Source of the DNA: Clostridium sp. 'deep sea'
GTDB lineage: Bacteria > Bacillota > UBA994 > PWPR01
Direction: 5' to 3'
DNA length: 64,000 nt
Assembly: GCF_014931565.1 (NCBI RefSeq)
Contig: NZ_CP063353.1
Span: forward strand, 124,001 to 188,000
Below are positions 1-8,815 of the stretch, piece after piece; the stretch's first letter is position 1, and every line of letters begins with the position of its first letter. The translations under genes were made by a program, and so were the position numbers. The notes under the pieces are model-generated. The model saw only the letters and a program-made list of their open reading frames with translations, did no database searches and was not told the DNA's origin.

Positions 1-165
1 ACACATTTGTTTATTAATAATATTAACGTTTATTGGCTCGGTTATGTTATCTACACAAATTAAAGAAATATGCCCTTTAAAATCGGTATTATTAAAGTGT
101 TTTAGGTAAACACGTTTTTTTGTAATTTTACTAAGATTTCGGGCATCTCCGTATTTTCTTTTCAT
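1..165 (-). CDS. DUF402 family protein, N-terminal part (cut by window edge)
   Basis: The reverse strand from the ATG at 163-165 reads MKRKYGDARNLSKITKKR and stays open to the window edge, giving 55 residues. It aligns without gaps to the start of the neighbouring 211-759 protein (MKRRYADYRETAIAKKR), including a shared LCxD segment near residue 35, so the two are tandem paralogues. DUF402 proteins include nucleoside tri/diphosphate phosphatases and FAU-1-type RNA-binding proteins; which activity applies here is unknown. The catalytic part lies outside the window. A GGGAG ribosome binding site precedes the ATG on the reverse strand. Confidence 0.75.
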   Translation of the reverse strand, partial: MKRKYGDARNLSKITKKRVYLKHFNNTDFKGHISLICVDNITEPINVNIINKQMC

Positions 166-210
166 ATTTCAACTCCCATTATTTTTTTATTAAAATAAGT
201 GTTTTTAAAA

Positions 211-759
211 TTACAAGCTGTTATTAACTTCTTGTAACAACTCCACTAAATGTTCTTGGCTTTTTGCTAGTAGCTGATATTCATTGTTAACTATTTTAGT
301 TAACAAACTCTGACCATCTTTTATAGCTTTGTTATATTGGTTTTGGGTTATATCACCTGTGTTTAGGGCATCTTCTAACTCATCTTCATCTAAATAAAAG
401 ATTTCTCCGCTTGGTAAAACCTCTATGTCTAGGTATATATCATCGTAAAATGGCAGACCATCTTCTGTAAATTGGGTACCTGTTGTTATGTCAATATACC
501 ACTCTACAGCTTGGTGTTTTTCATTAAAAATAGCCATTATACAGTAGTTTTCGTTATCCGGAAAGTAGCGAATATATACATAGCCATTATCTGCAATACA
601 CATTTTTATGCCAATATTATCATCAATCATGGGGCTAGCTATTTCATCTATACATAATAGATAAGCCCAGCCGGTAAACTCTGGCTTTTGCATATAAGTA
701 AGCATAGTTCGTTTTTTAGCAATTGCAGTTTCTCTATAATCTGCATATCTACGTTTCAT
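211..759 (-). CDS. DUF402 domain protein (possible nucleotide phosphatase)
   Basis: 182 aa, with start ATG at 757-759 preceded by GGAGAAAT. The order of features fits the DUF402/YgaC fold: basic N-terminus, a YIRYFPDNENY strand region, VEWYIDITTGTQ, the acidic YDDIYLDIEVLPSGEIFYLDEDELEDAL segment (conserved metal-binding carboxylates in the family), and a C-terminal helix of the Y-N-K-A type. Family members studied in Gram-positive bacteria hydrolyse nucleoside tri/diphosphates; that activity is inferred here. It lies just upstream of the partial paralogue at 1-165, in the same direction, and diverges from the LacI-type regulator. Confidence 0.75.
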   Translation of the reverse strand: MKRRYADYRETAIAKKRTMLTYMQKPEFTGWAYLLCIDEIASPMIDDNIGIKMCIADNGYVYIRYFPDNENYCIMAIFNEKHQAVEWYIDITTGTQFTEDGLPFYDDIYLDIEVLPSGEIFYLDEDELEDALNTGDITQNQYNKAIKDGQSLLTKIVNNEYQLLAKSQEHLVELLQEVNNSL

Positions 760-871
760 AATATTTCTCCTACTATAATAAGTAAAATTAATTATATCAC
801 AATTAATTAAATGCCTGTGGGATTTACCAGTTGCTTATAAAGAAATATTGTAAAGTATAAAAGTTAAAGTA

Positions 872-900
872 TTGACTAACTTTTAGGGGGTTGATATAAT
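872..900 (+). promoter_or_regulatory. Promoter of the LacI-type regulator
   Basis: TTGACT (872-877) and a perfect TATAAT (895-900) are separated by 17 bp, a sigma-A-type promoter. The palindromic operator starts 4 bp after the -10 box, so the promoter would be blocked when the operator is occupied. Confidence 0.85.
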
Positions 901-903
901 GCT

Positions 904-934
904 TAGGTAAACGTTTTACTAAAACGTTTACCTA
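904..934. promoter_or_regulatory. 31-bp palindromic LacI-family operator
   Basis: TAGGTAAACGTTTTA, one central C, then its exact reverse complement TAAAACGTTTACCTA. Each arm contains an AAACGTTT core with the central CG typical of LacI/GalR operators. It spans the expected transcription start and lies directly before the regulator gene, so autorepression is the simplest reading. Confidence 0.8.
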
Positions 935-955
935 AAAATAACAATGGAGTGTATT

Positions 956-1948
956 ATGGCAATTACTATTAAAGATATTGCACGTATGGCTGGAGTTTCC
1001 ACAACTACTGTCTCTAAAATTATCAATAAAAAAGATAACAATATTAGCCAAAAAACTCGTGATAAAGTTATGAGTTTTATTAATGAATACAATTATATAC
1101 CTAGTAATATTGCCCGCAGCATGGTTACCAAACGCTCAAATACCATTGGTTTAATTATTCCCGATGTCTGCAACCCCTTTTTACCAGAGTTGGCTCGGGG
1201 TGTTGAGGATGAGGCTGGCAGAGAGGCTTATAGTGTGTTTTTTTGTAATACCGATGAAAGCTTAGCCAAAGAAATAGCTAGTGTACAAGCCTTAAACGAA
1301 AAAATGGTGGAGGGAATTGTTATTGTACCTGCTATTATTCGAGATAATGAACAAGAGCTTAAGCTTACTACCAAAATTCCTATGGTAACAATAGATCGTG
1401 AGGCCAATTACTCTAACATAGTGGGCAGGGTTATTACCGATAACTACACTGGCTCGTATGAAGCAGTACAATACTTAATAGCTAAAAATCATAAAAAGAT
1501 TGCCTTTATCTCAGGCCCAATAAACATTATGCCTTCTGTTGAACGAAAAAGAGGCTACTTAACAGCCTGTAGAGATGCTGGCTTAGAAGCCTCAGATAGC
1601 GATATTTATATTGGTCAATTCGACCCTGCTTGGGGAGAACAGGCTATTGATATGTTAAATAGAGATTATACGGCATTTTTTTGTGGTAACGATTTAATAG
1701 CAGCTGGGGTTATAAAAGGCTTAGCCAAAAAAGGTATAAAGGTTCCAAATCAAGTCTCGGTTATTGGTTTTGATGACATTACCTTAGCTAGCTACTTACA
1801 CCCAGAGTTAACAACCGTACGGCAAGAGTCCTATGAAATTGGTAGGCAATCTGCCAAAATACTTTTTGATTCAATAAAAAACAAAGATACAAATATCAAA
1901 GACTTAACCCTTAAAGCTAAACTAATTATACGAAATTCAACAAATTAA
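956..1948 (+). CDS. LacI/GalR-family transcriptional regulator of the nucleoside/ribose operon
   Basis: 330 aa. The start chosen is ATG 956, because GGAG at 946-949 sits 6 nt before it; an upstream in-frame ATG at 944 overlaps that site. The N-terminus ITIKDIARMAGVSTTTVSKIIN is a LacI-type helix-turn-helix with a hinge at about residues 50-60 (YIPSNIARSMVTKRS). The remainder is a periplasmic-binding-protein-like sensor domain with the usual NTIGLIIPDVCNPF, FISGP, GNDLIAAGVIKGL and VIGFDD segments. Ribokinase and a nucleoside transporter follow, so ribose or a nucleoside is the likely effector. It probably represses its own promoter and, by read-through, the operon. Confidence 0.9.
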   Translation: MAITIKDIARMAGVSTTTVSKIINKKDNNISQKTRDKVMSFINEYNYIPSNIARSMVTKRSNTIGLIIPDVCNPFLPELARGVEDEAGREAYSVFFCNTDESLAKEIASVQALNEKMVEGIVIVPAIIRDNEQELKLTTKIPMVTIDREANYSNIVGRVITDNYTGSYEAVQYLIAKNHKKIAFISGPINIMPSVERKRGYLTACRDAGLEASDSDIYIGQFDPAWGEQAIDMLNRDYTAFFCGNDLIAAGVIKGLAKKGIKVPNQVSVIGFDDITLASYLHPELTTVRQESYEIGRQSAKILFDSIKNKDTNIKDLTLKAKLIIRNSTN

Positions 1949-1963
1949 AAGTTATAAATACAA

Positions 1964-2059
1964 GGAGTGGTCTAGTTATATTCTGTAAGAGCCAAAGTTT
2001 TAATAGTTATGATTAAAATAAAAAGCCTTTTTAATTAATAACCACCACTCCTGGCTCTT
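1964..2059 (+). other. Intercistronic RNA element with crossed complementary segments
   Basis: Two 8-nt pairs interleave: GGAGTGGT (1964-1971) with ACCACTCC (2044-2051), and AAGAGCCA (1987-1994) with TGGCTCTT (2052-2059). The order A-B-A'-B' is that of a pseudoknot, and A' directly abuts B'. The element ends just before the ribosome binding site of the ribokinase gene. Formation and function are untested; I know of no named RNA family that it matches. Confidence 0.4.
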
Positions 2060-2080
2060 TTGAAAGGTAGGATTATCACT

Positions 2081-3034
2081 GTGATACTTGTAATAGGAAG
2101 CATAAATCAAGATATAGTAGCAAAGGTTAATCACTTACCTAAGGTAGGTGAAACAATATTGGCGAGTAGTGGAGAATACTTTTTTGGTGGTAAAGGTGCA
2201 AATCAGGCCATTGCTTGTGCAAAGTTAGGGGCTGAGTGTGCCTTTATAGGAAGAGTTGGTGCAGATAAGTTTGGTCAAGCTTATCTAAATAACTTTAATC
2301 AACATAATATAGATTGCCAAGGGGTAATTGTTAGCAAAAGCTCAGGAACAGGGTTAGCTTTTATTACCGTAGATGAACAAGCCCATAACAATATAGTGGT
2401 TATGCAAAATGCTAATAAAGAGATTACTATTAATGATGTATTAGCTTATGAAAAGCTAATAGACCAATGTGAGTTTATTTTATTACAGCTAGAGATACCA
2501 CTAGAGGCTGTAAAGCAGATTATTTCTTTGGCTTATCAAAAGGGTAAAAAAATAATCTTAAACCCCGCACCCTGCCAAAAACTAAACCCAGAGTTACTAA
2601 GTAAATTATATGTTCTTACACCTAATGAAACTGAGGCTTATCAAATAGTTAATAAAGCTTTAAATACTGATACGACCAATATTAATAACTTAGTAGCAGT
2701 TGGTCAGCAAATTTTAACACAGGGTGTGAAAAATTTAATCATTACAATTGGTAGTTATGGGGTATTGCATTTTTATCAAAATGAAGTTTATCACTATAAA
2801 GGTTATTTGGTTAATGCCGAGGATACCACAGGTGCCGGAGATACCTTTAATGGAGCATTACTGTATTATTTATCACAAGGATATTCTTTTCCAGAGGCCA
2901 TTACAAACGCCCAAGCAGCGGCAGCGCTTTGCACCTTAAAATTAGGTGCCCAAACAGCAATGCCCACTGCCCAAGAGGTTAGTGAGTTTGTAAACAAAGT
3001 AGGGGTTTCTGAGAGAATGTTAATAAAAAGATAA
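2081..3034 (+). CDS. rbsK: Ribokinase (PfkB family)
   Basis: 317 aa, taking GTG 2081 as the start (AAAGGTAGG lies 9 nt before it); a TTG at 2060 is a weaker alternative. The enzyme phosphorylates D-ribose to ribose 5-phosphate in the cytoplasm. The sequence shows VIGSINQDIVAKVNHLPKVGET at the N-terminus, the GGKGANQAIACAKLGAE substrate/lid motif, and the C-terminal PfkB signature DTTGAGDTFNGALLYYL with the catalytic Asp in GAGD. The full length fits the family. In this operon it would capture the ribose released by the nucleoside hydrolase. Confidence 0.92.
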   Translation: MILVIGSINQDIVAKVNHLPKVGETILASSGEYFFGGKGANQAIACAKLGAECAFIGRVGADKFGQAYLNNFNQHNIDCQGVIVSKSSGTGLAFITVDEQAHNNIVVMQNANKEITINDVLAYEKLIDQCEFILLQLEIPLEAVKQIISLAYQKGKKIILNPAPCQKLNPELLSKLYVLTPNETEAYQIVNKALNTDTTNINNLVAVGQQILTQGVKNLIITIGSYGVLHFYQNEVYHYKGYLVNAEDTTGAGDTFNGALLYYLSQGYSFPEAITNAQAAAALCTLKLGAQTAMPTAQEVSEFVNKVGVSERMLIKR

Positions 3035-3059
3035 TTAAGTGGTTGAAGAGGAGAAAAAC

Positions 3060-4151
3060 ATGAAAAAGACTTTAGTATTAGCTTTATTGTTGTCTGTATT
3101 AGTCTTTACTGTTGCTGGTTGTACTCCAAAAGCAGAAGCACCCGAGAATCAACTAAAAGTAGCCCTTTTAATTGCCGGTACTTTAGGAGATAAGTCCTTT
3201 TTTGATGCGGCTAATAAGGGTTTAGAATTAGTTAAAACTGAGTTAAATGCTGACACCAAGGTTTTTGAAATGGGCACAGATTCTACAAAGTGGGAGCCAT
3301 ATTTCTTAGACGTAATTGATGGTGATTATGATGTTATCATTTCTGGTAACAGTACTACAGAATTAATGAATCGCTTAGCAGGTGAATATCCAGAAGAGCG
3401 CTTTATTAACTTTGATACATCAATTACTGAGCATCCTGATAATGTTTATTCAATGTTTTATAGCACCAATCAACTATCATTTATGGCAGGTGTATGTGCT
3501 GCATTAGTTACCGATTCTAACATGGAGTTAGCCAATGAAGAATCTACTATTGGATTTTTAGGTGGTATGGATTTACCTGGTATCAACGACTTTTTAGTTG
3601 GTTATATTGAGGGTGCAAAGTATATTAATCCTGAAATTAAAATGTATATCTCTTATGCAGGTGATTTTGCTGATCCTGCTAAAGGTAAAGAGTTAGCTAC
3701 AATTCAATATAATGCTGGCGCAGATGTAGTATTTAGTGCAGCAGGTAAAACTGGACTAGGCGTTATTGAAGCCGCAAAAGATTCAAATAAATATGCCTTA
3801 GGTGTAGACTCAGATCAAGCCGAAATGTTTAAAGATACAGCCCCAGAAAAGGCTGACCATATTATAACCTCTGCTGTTAAATACTTAGACAAAGCTATTT
3901 TAAGAGCCGTTAAAAAGCATGTTGAAGGTACATTAGCTTATGGTACACATGAGGAAATGGGACTAAAAGAAAATGGTGTTGGTTTAGCTAAAAACGAATA
4001 CTACAATAACCTTTTAACAGATGAAGCAAAAGCTAAAATTGAAGAGGTTGAAAAGGCTGTTACCAATGGTGAAATTACCATTAGCTCTGCCTTTGGTATG
4101 ACAACACAGGAAGTAAAAGATATTAGAGATTCAGTTAAGCCAGTAAATTAA
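3060..4151 (+). CDS. BMP/PnrA-family nucleoside-binding lipoprotein
   Basis: 363 aa, with start ATG 3060 after GAGGAG. The N-terminus KKTLVLALLLSVLVF ends in the lipobox TVAGC, so it should be a membrane-anchored extracellular lipoprotein. The body has the BMP (basic membrane protein) arrangement: VALLIAGTLGDKSFFDAANKGL, NFDTSI, FMAGVCAALVT, IGFLGGMDLPGINDFLVGY, AGDFADPAKGKELA and GADVVFSAAGKTGLGV. BMP proteins bind purine nucleosides for the ABC transporter encoded by the next three genes. A stem-loop at 4228-4248 separates it from the ATPase gene and may raise its transcript level relative to the membrane genes. Confidence 0.92.
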   Translation: MKKTLVLALLLSVLVFTVAGCTPKAEAPENQLKVALLIAGTLGDKSFFDAANKGLELVKTELNADTKVFEMGTDSTKWEPYFLDVIDGDYDVIISGNSTTELMNRLAGEYPEERFINFDTSITEHPDNVYSMFYSTNQLSFMAGVCAALVTDSNMELANEESTIGFLGGMDLPGINDFLVGYIEGAKYINPEIKMYISYAGDFADPAKGKELATIQYNAGADVVFSAAGKTGLGVIEAAKDSNKYALGVDSDQAEMFKDTAPEKADHIITSAVKYLDKAILRAVKKHVEGTLAYGTHEEMGLKENGVGLAKNEYYNNLLTDEAKAKIEEVEKAVTNGEITISSAFGMTTQEVKDIRDSVKPVN

Positions 4152-4222
4152 TAAAAAAAGAAATAAGGATAAAAACATATTATTTATTTTAATTACTAAT
4201 ATAGTTTAGATTCGTAAAAATA

Positions 4223-4250
4223 TGTAGTGGAGGGCTTTATGTCCTCCAAT
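4223..4250 (+). repeat. TGTAGTG-type stem-loop, copy 1
   Basis: TGTAG, then TGGAGGG (4228-4234), a 7-nt loop, then TCCTCCA (4242-4248). No T-run follows. It belongs to a family of similar stem-loops in this window (12728, 16131, 16262, 22181, 35216) that share the 5' flank but differ in stem sequence. Here it sits between the binding-protein and ATPase genes. Confidence 0.6.
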
Positions 4251-4337
4251 TACTTATAAAATACTAACAGTAACAGTTTGTTAAGCCAGTTAAAAATGCA
4301 ATTACAAAGCTATAACTTTGTTTGTGAGGGAAAGCTT

Positions 4338-5891
4338 ATGAGTGAATATATATTACAATTAAAAAATGTTACTAAGGTTTATGGAAATGGTGTAGTAGCC
4401 AATAAAGATGTAAATTTTGCTTTAAAAAAAGGCGAAATACACGCCGTAGTTGGTGAAAACGGAGCAGGAAAATCTACTCTCATGAAAATTCTATTTGGTA
4501 TGGAACAGCCAAACGGTGGAGAGATTTTATTAAACGGTCAAAAAACTGTGATAAATGATAGCAATAAAGCCATAGAGTTAGGCATAGGTATGGTTCATCA
4601 ACACTTTATGTTAGTGCCTTCGTTTACTGTAAGTGAAAATCTTTTGTTAGGATTAGAGCCTAACAAAGGCCTCTTTATTGACCTAGCAAAATCCAAACAA
4701 ATAAGCCTTGATTTAGCTAAGAAGTATAACTTTAAAATCGACCCCGATCTTAAAGCAGAGGACTTAACTGTTGGAATGAAACAAAAGGTTGAGATACTAA
4801 AGGTGTTATTGAGGGGTGCAAAAATAATTATTTTAGATGAGCCCACAGCTGTGTTAACTCCCCAAGAAACAGTGGAGTTATTTGTGCAGTTAAAAAAGCT
4901 CAAAGAAGAGGGACATACCATAATTTTTATCTCTCATAAACTAAAAGAGGTTAAAGAGATAAGCGATAGAGTAACAATAATTCGTAAAGGGCAAACAAAA
5001 GGTACCTTTAAGATAAGTGAGGTAAGCGAGCGTAAAATCTCTAACCTAATGGTGGGTAGAGATGTAGTGTTATCTTACGATAAACCCTCTCAAAAAACAG
5101 GAGATGTAAAATTACGAGTCAACAATTTAAGCTTTGTTTCTAATGATAATAAGCAGATATTAAAAGACATTAGTTTTTCTGTAAAGGCTGGTCAAATCCT
5201 AGGTATTGCAGGAGTAGAAGGCAATGGACAAACTGAGCTAATTAACATGATTACCAGAAATAAAGCTATTCAAAGTGGAAAAGTATTTGTTAATGATGAA
5301 CTAATTAACAATTTAGATATAATTTCTTTAAGAAACAAAGGCTTCTCGTATATACCCGAAGACCGTATGTCATTGGGTATAGCTGGCAGCGCTTCAATAG
5401 AAGAGAATATAATTACAAATAGAATTTTAGCCAATAAAATGGCAAAAAAAGTGTTGTTAAAGGGTAAACAAATGGCAGCTGTTTCTAACTCTTTAATAGA
5501 GCAGTATTCGGTATTATGCAGTTCTAAAAACCAAGCTGTTAATAGCCTTTCGGGTGGTAATATTCAAAAGGTAGTGGTAGCCAGAGAGTGTTCTATAAAC
5601 CCTCAGGTATTAATAGCAGAGCAGCCAACCCGTGGAGTAGATGTAGGCTCTATTGAGTTTATTCATCATAAGCTATTAGAAATGCGTAAAAACAATACGG
5701 CAATTTTATTAGTTTCAGCCGATTTAAACGAAGTTATGGAGCTTAGTGATCAAATAATTGTGATGTACGAAGGAGAAATTGTGGCCTATTTTGAAGACAG
5801 CAAAAGCCTCACCGAAGAGAAACTAGGAATGGCTATGTTAGGTATAGAAAGGCATACGCCAGAATTAATAAGGAGAGCATACCATGATTAG
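4338..5891 (+). CDS. Nucleoside ABC transporter ATP-binding protein (two ABC domains)
   Basis: 517 aa, with start ATG 4338 after GAGGG. It has two fused ABC domains, as in the YufO/NupA and RbsA type. The first has Walker A GENGAGKST and Walker B ILDEPT. The second has a degenerate Walker A GVEGNGQTE, signature LSGGN and Walker B-like IAEQPTRG, normal for this subfamily. It energises import by the two following permeases. It overlaps the next gene by 8 bp, so the two are translationally coupled. Confidence 0.92.
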   Translation: MSEYILQLKNVTKVYGNGVVANKDVNFALKKGEIHAVVGENGAGKSTLMKILFGMEQPNGGEILLNGQKTVINDSNKAIELGIGMVHQHFMLVPSFTVSENLLLGLEPNKGLFIDLAKSKQISLDLAKKYNFKIDPDLKAEDLTVGMKQKVEILKVLLRGAKIIILDEPTAVLTPQETVELFVQLKKLKEEGHTIIFISHKLKEVKEISDRVTIIRKGQTKGTFKISEVSERKISNLMVGRDVVLSYDKPSQKTGDVKLRVNNLSFVSNDNKQILKDISFSVKAGQILGIAGVEGNGQTELINMITRNKAIQSGKVFVNDELINNLDIISLRNKGFSYIPEDRMSLGIAGSASIEENIITNRILANKMAKKVLLKGKQMAAVSNSLIEQYSVLCSSKNQAVNSLSGGNIQKVVVARECSINPQVLIAEQPTRGVDVGSIEFIHHKLLEMRKNNTAILLVSADLNEVMELSDQIIVMYEGEIVAYFEDSKSLTEEKLGMAMLGIERHTPELIRRAYHD

Positions 5892-6924
5892 CGAGCGAAG
5901 ATATCAATTAATAAGAACCTTGCTGGCTATTGCTATAGCCTTGCTTATTGCTTTTGCAATTATCCTTTTTGTTTCCGACGACCCTTTAGCTACAATTAGG
6001 GCTTTTATTATAGGCCCTTTAACCAATAAACGATATATTGGCAATGTTATAGAGGCGGCAATACCATTGGCCTTTGCGGGCTTAGCTACCTCAATTTTGT
6101 TTCAAACAAACCTCTTTAACCTTGGCTCAGAGGGCTTGTTTTACATTAGTGGTTTAGTTGCTACTATAGTGGTATTAAAGCTACCTCTTACAGGATTTTT
6201 ACTGCCCACAGTTGCTATTATTGCTGCTGCTTTGCTCTCGATGTTATTGGGTGTAATACCTGGGTTTTTAAAGGCGAAGTGGAATGCCAATGTTTTGGTT
6301 ACCTCACTGATGTTTAATAGCATATATTTTGGTATTGGTTTATATATTCTTAATTACTATTTTAGAGATGCTTCACAGGTTGCTATAGTGTCTTCTAAGT
6401 TTCCGTTATCTGCTAGGTTAGCAAAAGTAGTACCGGGTACCCGTATTCATGCAGGTATATTTATATTAATAGCTGTAACTATTTTAGTGTATTTATTTCT
6501 TTATAAAACAAAATGGGGTTATGCCCTAAGAATGACAGGTATCAACCAAAAGTTTGCCAACTATTCGGGTGTTAAAACATTTAGAGTAATTATTTATGCT
6601 CATTTGTTGGCTGGTTTAATTGCTGGCATAGGTGGCTCAGTAGAGGTATTAGGAATGTATACTCGTTTTAGATGGACAGCCTTACCAGGGCTGGGTTTCG
6701 ACGGTGCTTTGGTAGCTATGTTAGGCAAAAATAAACCCTTTGGCTCTGTGGGGGCAGCCCTATTTTTAGCCTATATTCGCATAGGAGCAGACCTCATGGC
6801 TCGTTTAACTAATGTGCCAGCGGAAATGGTAGCTATTATTCAGGCGGTAATTATTTTATTAATATCAGCAGAAAGATTTTTATTCTACTGGCGCCATAAA
6901 ATGCTCTTAAAGGAGGCTAAGTAG
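5884..6924 (+). CDS. Nucleoside ABC transporter permease 1 (YufP/NupB-like)
   Basis: 346 aa with about eight to nine hydrophobic segments. The EAAIPLAFAGLATSILFQTNLFNLGSEGLFYISG region is the conserved coupling and substrate region of BPD_transp_2-type permeases. Its start overlaps the ATPase gene, with AAGGAGAG before the ATG. The next permease starts immediately after its stop; together they form the heterodimeric channel. Confidence 0.9.
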   Translation: MISERRYQLIRTLLAIAIALLIAFAIILFVSDDPLATIRAFIIGPLTNKRYIGNVIEAAIPLAFAGLATSILFQTNLFNLGSEGLFYISGLVATIVVLKLPLTGFLLPTVAIIAAALLSMLLGVIPGFLKAKWNANVLVTSLMFNSIYFGIGLYILNYYFRDASQVAIVSSKFPLSARLAKVVPGTRIHAGIFILIAVTILVYLFLYKTKWGYALRMTGINQKFANYSGVKTFRVIIYAHLLAGLIAGIGGSVEVLGMYTRFRWTALPGLGFDGALVAMLGKNKPFGSVGAALFLAYIRIGADLMARLTNVPAEMVAIIQAVIILLISAERFLFYWRHKMLLKEAK

Positions 6925-6925
6925 T

Positions 6926-7849
6926 ATGAAAACCCTATTTACTATTATCTTTTCAACTAGCTTTATATACACCATTATTAGGGTAACAACACCCATCTTA
7001 TTGGCTGCTTTAGGTGCCCTAATATCCGATAGAGCGGGTATTGCTAATATTGGTTTAGAGGGCATTATGCTCATGGCGGCTTTAGCAGGAGTAATTTTTA
7101 GTGCTTATTTTAGTAGTGCGTTAATTGGCTTTATTTTTGCTTTGTTAACCGGAGTATTTATGGCATTTATTTTGGCCTATTTTACCTTAAAGTTAAAAAC
7201 CCAAGTAATCCTAGGTGGTATAGCTCTAAACCTATTAGCTAGTGGTGGATCGGTATTTATTTTGTATTTAGTAACTGGAGATAAAGGAACATCAGCAGCC
7301 TTAGCATCTAAGGTATTGCCTAATATTGATATCCCTTTATTAAAAGATATACCTATCCTAGGAGCAATACTTTCGGGACATCATTTAATAACCTATTTAG
7401 CAATTTTATCAGCAATAGCATTGTATTTAATGCTTAATAGAACTGCACTTGGTCGTAAAGTACGGGCTGTTGGTGAAAACTATCATGCAGCCGAATCTGT
7501 GGGTATAAACGTACGTAAAATTCAGTACCTAGCATTACTGCTAAGTGGTTTATTTGCTGGCATGGGTGGGGCATTTTTATCTATGGGATATGTCTCAATT
7601 TTTACAGCCAATATGTCGGCAGGCAGGGGTTGGATAGCCCTTGCGGCAGAGGCAATGGGTAGGGGAACTATTATCGGAACCACCCTTTCATCACTACTAT
7701 TTGGTTTTGCTAAGGCTATATCTAATGCCCTACAGGTTATTAACTTACCTAACGAGTTAGTATACACAGTTCCCTACTTGGCAACTGTATTGGGTTTGAC
7801 TTTTTACTCTATTAAAGCAAGCCGCAAAAAAAATATAAAAAAGAAGTAA
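6926..7849 (+). CDS. Nucleoside ABC transporter permease 2 (YufQ/NupC-like)
   Basis: 307 aa, strongly hydrophobic, with the paired-permease motif ALGALISDRAGIANIGLEGIMLMAALAGV near the N-terminus and GRKVRAVGENYHAAESVGINV before the last membrane helices. GGAGG lies 8 nt before the ATG at 6926. It is the second half of the BPD_transp_2 permease pair with the gene before it, within the nucleoside operon. Confidence 0.9.
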   Translation: MKTLFTIIFSTSFIYTIIRVTTPILLAALGALISDRAGIANIGLEGIMLMAALAGVIFSAYFSSALIGFIFALLTGVFMAFILAYFTLKLKTQVILGGIALNLLASGGSVFILYLVTGDKGTSAALASKVLPNIDIPLLKDIPILGAILSGHHLITYLAILSAIALYLMLNRTALGRKVRAVGENYHAAESVGINVRKIQYLALLLSGLFAGMGGAFLSMGYVSIFTANMSAGRGWIALAAEAMGRGTIIGTTLSSLLFGFAKAISNALQVINLPNELVYTVPYLATVLGLTFYSIKASRKKNIKKK

Positions 7850-7864
7850 AGAAAGGCTGTCGTT

Positions 7865-8800
7865 ATGAAACATATAATAATAGATTGTGATCCAGGGCAC
7901 GATGACGCTATAGCCCTACTTTTAGCACTGGCCCATAAAAATGAACTAAAAATTGAGCTTATTACTACTATTGGTGGAAATCAAAGTCTTAATAAAGTAA
8001 CAATAAATGCCCTAAAAGTATTAGAGCTTACTAATAATAACATTGAGGTAGCTAAAGGTCAGCTAGGACCCTTAGTGAGACCCTTAACAATTGCTCCCGA
8101 GGCCCATGGTGATACAGGCATGAATGGACCTATTTTACCTAACCCTCAGTTACAAGCAAGTGCTGTTCATGCAGTAAAACGTATGGCAGAGGTAGTGCAA
8201 AACTCTAAGCATAAAATAACCTTAGTACCTCTTGGTCCGTTAACAAATATTGCCTTATTTATTAAGTCATATCCCCATTTACTTAATAAGATAGAGCTAA
8301 TATCTTTAATGGGTGGTGGTTTATATCAGGGTAATGTTACGAGTGCGGCAGAGTTTAATATTTATGTTGACCCAGAGGCCGCGGCTATTGTCTTTAAGAG
8401 TGGACTTCCTCTTATAATGAGTGGCTTAGATGTTACCAATAAAGCCTATATCTTAAATACCGAGTACGAATCCTTACGCAGTAAAGGCAAAATAAGTAAC
8501 TTTGTATGCGAATTATTAGACTTTTATTCTATTTATGGTAAGCGCTTTGGATATACAGGCAACGCTATGCATGACCCCTGTGCCATAGCTTATTTGTTAC
8601 AGCCCCAGTTATTTAAGGCAAAAGATTTGTATGTACAAGTAATAACAGATAGTGATAGCTGTAGGGGGCAAACCTTAGCCGATAATCGCCCAAAGCCTGC
8701 CCATGAGCCTAATGTAAAGGTATTGCTTGATATAGATAGAGAGTTTTTTGTACAACTACTCTTTGATGCTTTTAGTAAATTAGATAACACATGTAGCTAA
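7865..8800 (+). CDS. Inosine/uridine-type nucleoside N-ribohydrolase
   Basis: 311 aa. The N-terminal IIIDCDPGHDDAIALLLAL is the calcium-binding DxDxxxDD signature of the nucleoside hydrolase (IUNH) family. LVPLGPLTNIAL, LISLMGGGLYQGN, EFNIYVDPEAA and MHDPCAIAYLL complete the active-site set. It splits ribonucleosides into base and ribose in the cytoplasm, directly linking the transporter to ribokinase. Purine or pyrimidine preference cannot be told from sequence alone. Confidence 0.92.
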   Translation: MKHIIIDCDPGHDDAIALLLALAHKNELKIELITTIGGNQSLNKVTINALKVLELTNNNIEVAKGQLGPLVRPLTIAPEAHGDTGMNGPILPNPQLQASAVHAVKRMAEVVQNSKHKITLVPLGPLTNIALFIKSYPHLLNKIELISLMGGGLYQGNVTSAAEFNIYVDPEAAAIVFKSGLPLIMSGLDVTNKAYILNTEYESLRSKGKISNFVCELLDFYSIYGKRFGYTGNAMHDPCAIAYLLQPQLFKAKDLYVQVITDSDSCRGQTLADNRPKPAHEPNVKVLLDIDREFFVQLLFDAFSKLDNTCS

Positions 8801-8815
8801 CAAGGGAGAGTCATT

